Positions 6,701 to 8,388 of a stretch of 8,388 nucleotides of DNA are shown here, one piece after another. This DNA is from Spirochaetales bacterium (GTDB taxonomy: Bacteria > Spirochaetota > Spirochaetia > SZUA-6 > DRHE01), in contig DRHE01000026.1 of the NCBI GenBank assembly GCA_011049745.1, forward strand, positions 1 through 8,388, given 5' to 3'. The notes under the pieces are model-generated. The model saw only the letters and a list, made by a program, of their open reading frames with translations. It was not told where the DNA came from and did no database searches. Position 1 is the stretch's first letter. Each line of letters begins with the position of its first letter. The position numbers and the translations under genes are program-made.

Positions 6701-7393
6701 ATCCTGGGAGCGAAGGACTGCCCGCTGTACGATGACATTTTCTGGGCACGGGAGATCGTCAAGGCTTTTGACAACAGGATCGGGGACCTGATCAAATCCA
6801 TACACGAACAGTTGAAAGAAATCCCGCAGTTGCCGGATACGGGGATTTTCTCAACTTTCAAGCAGAACACTCAAGCAGAGAGAGAAGAGCTTAAGGAATA
6901 TCTGTCCCTGGAAAATTTCTACGAGCATTACTCAGACCTTCAGAAGGCAAATCGGAGTATAAAGAGCAAAACAAATGACGCCTTGAAACAGCTTCAATCG
7001 GAGATGGAGGAGAACCTGTTAAATGAACGGAAGCGGATTGAGAGCCTGCCTGAATGGAGTATTATTGGAGAAGATGAAAGGATCGCTTTTGGCGAGAGAC
7101 TGGACAGGCTCGAAGTTACCTGCACCTCTGATTTACAGGGTATGAAAAAGTTAATTGGGGATGGACTGTATTTTTCAGGTGAGATGAGCTCCGTAGAGGG
7201 TGAGTTAAATCAGCGGGTGGGAGACATCCAGATCGGTGAGTTTACGGAAACAAAGGACTACACGTTCAGCTATCTCCCTGATGAGATAACTTCATTTCAA
7301 GAAATAGACGAAATAATCAAACATCTACAGGAACTGAAGAGTCTGCTTGCCAGGGGCGTTAAACTGAAAATTCGCTGGGGATCAGATGGATAA
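3779..7393 (+). CDS. brxC: BREX ATPase BrxC (PglY-like P-loop protein)
   Basis: BrxC is the large ATPase of BREX and is required for phage defence. This 1204-residue copy has the usual full length. The Walker A motif is G74-F-Y-G-S-G-K80-S81, within the typical run D-I-G-V-W-V-S-G-F-Y-G-S-G-K. Walker B is V260-L-F-V-I-D265-E266, followed by V-G-Q-Y-V. A sensor-like strand I-A-T-A-Q-Q-T lies near 299-305, so the ATPase module spans roughly the first 420 residues. Two stretches look like winged-helix domains: about 500-565 (F-P-V-S-K-T-N-L-S-A-L-M) and about 820-887 (W-S-K-D-T-T-R-Y-C-V-A-A-L-L). The C-terminal region about 1030-1095 is rich in Glu, Lys and Arg heptads and probably forms a coiled coil. 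ATG 3779 has GAGGGAAG just upstream. The end overlaps pglX by 8 nt. All motif residues are intact, so it should be active. Confidence 0.93.
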   Translation: MERIRDLFSKTKKIDRRIEKVITYSTTDEEQLKQEITEYVATENLERQFEYLLDQLDSGITGSGIYDIGVWVSGFYGSGKSSFTKYLGFALDPNKKIEGKEFLYWLQDQFPSHPLRQRLSTVAKTHPVAVIMLDLASEQLAGAAMAEISSVLYSKVMQWAGYSKDRKVAYLELMLERDGRKDAFTKRIKELGRGESWERIREQPLLVKTFASQLAAEFYPELWPDAQSFNTVKIDEAVMENDRVREMLDLVRRKSGQDNVLFVIDEVGQYVSARDDLILNLDGLAKNLKEIGGGKAWLIATAQQTLTEDSPHAQLNTAKLYKLADRFPIKIDLEASDIREICYKRLLSKSKTGDETLAGLYDRYGEKLKHLTKLENTRYYKSDLDKKAFCQLYPFLPQHFDILLQLLGRLAKTSGGIGLRSAIKIIQDILVDRSGLREGDKLLADQKVGNLATTVTFYDTLRQDIQKSFRHITEGVGKATKVFGPDSFQEKAAKSVAVLQILEDFPVSKTNLSALMYPELGSETLFEQVKKAVDNLISEPSVPLSEIDGSLRFMSEAVNDLEKERQKIVPLVSDIRSILYRTYQDIFKSSPAASLESTKKINAGMKFAYSERDQSFFGDKEEIQYAIVLVEENEYKRMRQVKEQDSRENQNSNTVFLIARKDKGLDDLTTELHRSQKIYNDNRSREKDREVSDYLTGQRQRAMSLGYELSSKLRSLLQKGSFVFRGQPEATDSLGSDIIGSVKAHLAKAAAEIFDKYKYAPVQVDSVTAEKFLKTDDLYNIASRNDPLNLVKREGPNADIDTSHQALTEIINYLQQHAPVDGRKLLDHFSVVPFGWSKDTTRYCVAALLTAGELKLKISGQDFAGPSPNAIEGIKNTVNFNKAGISLRGEDDRSTKEQRLKACERLIALTGEKGLPLEQDISKQVLRHFPDMQSDYSQLALKLENLELPGVDRAQSLHERITELLKGDASDSVKILGAKDCPLYDDIFWAREIVKAFDNRIGDLIKSIHEQLKEIPQLPDTGIFSTFKQNTQAEREELKEYLSLENFYEHYSDLQKANRSIKSKTNDALKQLQSEMEENLLNERKRIESLPEWSIIGEDERIAFGERLDRLEVTCTSDLQGMKKLIGDGLYFSGEMSSVEGELNQRVGDIQIGEFTETKDYTFSYLPDEITSFQEIDEIIKHLQELKSLLARGVKLKIRWGSDG

Positions 7394-8388
7394 ACAGGTA
7401 AGAAGCCGGCTTCAAAAACTCGTTTCCAACTGCCGCAGCCTGCTGGATAAGGAGTTTACAGCTCAACTGCAGATGATTTATGGGATGCAGCCCACCGGAA
7501 GGATTGATGAGCTTTCTACCCTTACCCACCTGGATAACGAGCAGTACCGTATAGCAACCCTGCTTCGCGACAGGGTGAATCACCTTTCCGGCTTATCGAG
7601 CTCTGGCAAAGAAGCATCAAGAGAAGCGGTGCAACGTCTTATCCGGGAACAGGCCTTTACCGTGCTTAACCGCTTTGCCGCACTAAAGATGTGTGAGGAA
7701 CGGGAGATAACCCAGGAATGTGTCAAGAACGGCTACCAGTCCAAAGGGTTTCAGCTCTTTCTTGCCACATGTGGAAGCGGTATTGGGGATACCTGCCAGC
7801 GCTATGTTGTTTTCATAAAGAGCATTTTTGACGAACTGTCGCTTGATCTGGGCATACTTTTTGATCGTTTTTCTTCATTCGGCCTCCTGTTTCCCCGAGA
7901 AAATGCCATGGAAAAACTCTTTGCCGAACTTAATACCCCCGAGCTTTCTGATATCTGGAAAGAGGATGAAGCAATAGGCTGGGTTTACCAGTATTTCAAC
8001 TCAAAAGAAGAACGGCAGGCCATGCGCAAAAGCTCTTCTGCGCCAAGGAACAGCAGGGAGCTGGCCGTGCGCAACCAGTTCTTTACTCCCCGGTATGTCG
8101 TCCAGTTTCTAACGGATAACACCCTTGGGCGGATATGGTATGAGATTACCAGGGGCGACACGGCGTTAAAAGAGCGGTGCGAGTATCTTGTGCGCCGGCC
8201 CCAGGAGGTGTTTCTTGCGGAGGGAGAGAATCCTCCGGACATGCCTGAAGAAGACCGAGATAAAAGCCAGGAAGAGCTTTTGAAGGAACCGGAGTACATC
8301 CCGTACAGAAAGATAAAAGTCCCTCGCGAGATCAGGATGCTGGACCCGGCCTGCGGTTCCATGCATTTTGGCCTCTACGCCTTTGACC
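7386..8388 (+). CDS. pglX: BREX adenine-specific DNA methyltransferase PglX (5' part, cut by window edge)
   Basis: PglX is the N6-adenine DNA methyltransferase that marks host DNA so that BREX can tell it from phage DNA. Only the first 334 codons are in the window, with no stop codon or frameshift; family members are usually about 1200 residues. ATG 7386 lies within the brxC end (8-nt overlap) after GGGG at 7377-7380. The N-terminal 200 residues are helical. Then comes the family segment V-R-N-Q-F-F-T-P-R-Y-V-V-Q-F-L near 231-245, as in other gamma-class methyltransferases, where it precedes the catalytic core. SAM-binding motif I follows at D320-P-A-C-G-S325, then M-H-F-G-L-Y-A-F-D up to the edge. 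The catalytic (N/D)PP(Y/F) motif IV and the target-recognition region would be downstream. The D-P-A-C-G-S-M-H-F-G form is typical of BREX PglX and sets it apart from ordinary type I HsdM. The context after brxC supports the call. Confidence 0.92.
   Translation, partial: MDKQVRSRLQKLVSNCRSLLDKEFTAQLQMIYGMQPTGRIDELSTLTHLDNEQYRIATLLRDRVNHLSGLSSSGKEASREAVQRLIREQAFTVLNRFAALKMCEEREITQECVKNGYQSKGFQLFLATCGSGIGDTCQRYVVFIKSIFDELSLDLGILFDRFSSFGLLFPRENAMEKLFAELNTPELSDIWKEDEAIGWVYQYFNSKEERQAMRKSSSAPRNSRELAVRNQFFTPRYVVQFLTDNTLGRIWYEITRGDTALKERCEYLVRRPQEVFLAEGENPPDMPEEDRDKSQEELLKEPEYIPYRKIKVPREIRMLDPACGSMHFGLYAFD

Noticed and set aside
7985..8362. 125-codon minus-strand ORF over pglX
   Set aside because: The + frame carries D-P-A-C-G-S and F-F-T-P-R-Y-V-V, which are clear methyltransferase motifs. 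The antisense frame is Ser/Arg-rich and featureless.
7386..8388. PglX as a truncated pseudogene
   Set aside because: The frame is open with no stop or frameshift, and the missing part is due to the window edge.
1..8388. CRISPR array, tRNA, insertion sequence ends or att sites
   Set aside because: No regularly spaced repeats, tRNA-like cloverleaf, transposase frame or paired terminal inverted repeats were seen on reading through either strand. The only clear direct repeats are short and lie upstream of 284.

Overview
This is a bacterial chromosomal segment of moderate G+C (estimated by eye at a little under 50%). Genes are packed head to tail on the + strand, and GTG and TTG start codons occur beside ATG. 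A near-perfect sigma-54 promoter, the BREX genes and an AGG/AGA/ATA-tolerant codon use would fit a Desulfo-type proteobacterium or a Peptococcaceae-like Firmicute. The window holds no rRNA or housekeeping gene that would settle the taxon, so this is a weak inference.

Layout. (1) Positions 1-283 hold no convincing gene. They end in a sigma-54-type promoter (234-250) and a perfect 11-bp tandem repeat just before the first start codon. (2) Positions 284-1736 form a two-gene unit: a 108-residue protein with a probable winged-helix fold, then a polytopic membrane protein of the PrsW protease family with a C-terminal TPR-like domain. (3) Positions 1737-1893 are an intergenic region with a good sigma-70-type promoter (TTGGCA-N17-TATAAA) and, overlapping it, a 13-codon ORF with a strong Shine-Dalgarno sequence. 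(4) From 1894 to the right edge runs a tightly coupled operon: brxE, brxA (DUF1819), brxB (DUF1788), brxC (1204-residue P-loop ATPase) and the first 334 codons of pglX (adenine-specific DNA methyltransferase), which the window edge cuts off just after its SAM-binding motif I.

The order brxE-brxA-brxB-brxC-pglX is the front half of a type 6 BREX phage-defence locus. By the published layout of that type, pglZ, brxD and brxHI should follow beyond position 8388. In BREX generally, PglX marks host DNA by N6-adenine methylation and the complex blocks replication of unmarked phage DNA. BrxC is the large ATPase, BrxA is a DNA-binding protein and BrxB is a small accessory factor. BrxE is a little-studied protein found in only some BREX types. 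Stop/start overlaps of 4, 26 and 8 nt and one 13-nt gap suggest a single translationally coupled transcript.

The system itself is described in the literature. The less explained parts are BrxE, the sigma-54-driven wHTH/PrsW-TPR pair immediately upstream, and the short leader ORF over the BREX promoter. No terminator was found between the two units, so read-through from the sigma-54 unit into BREX is possible.
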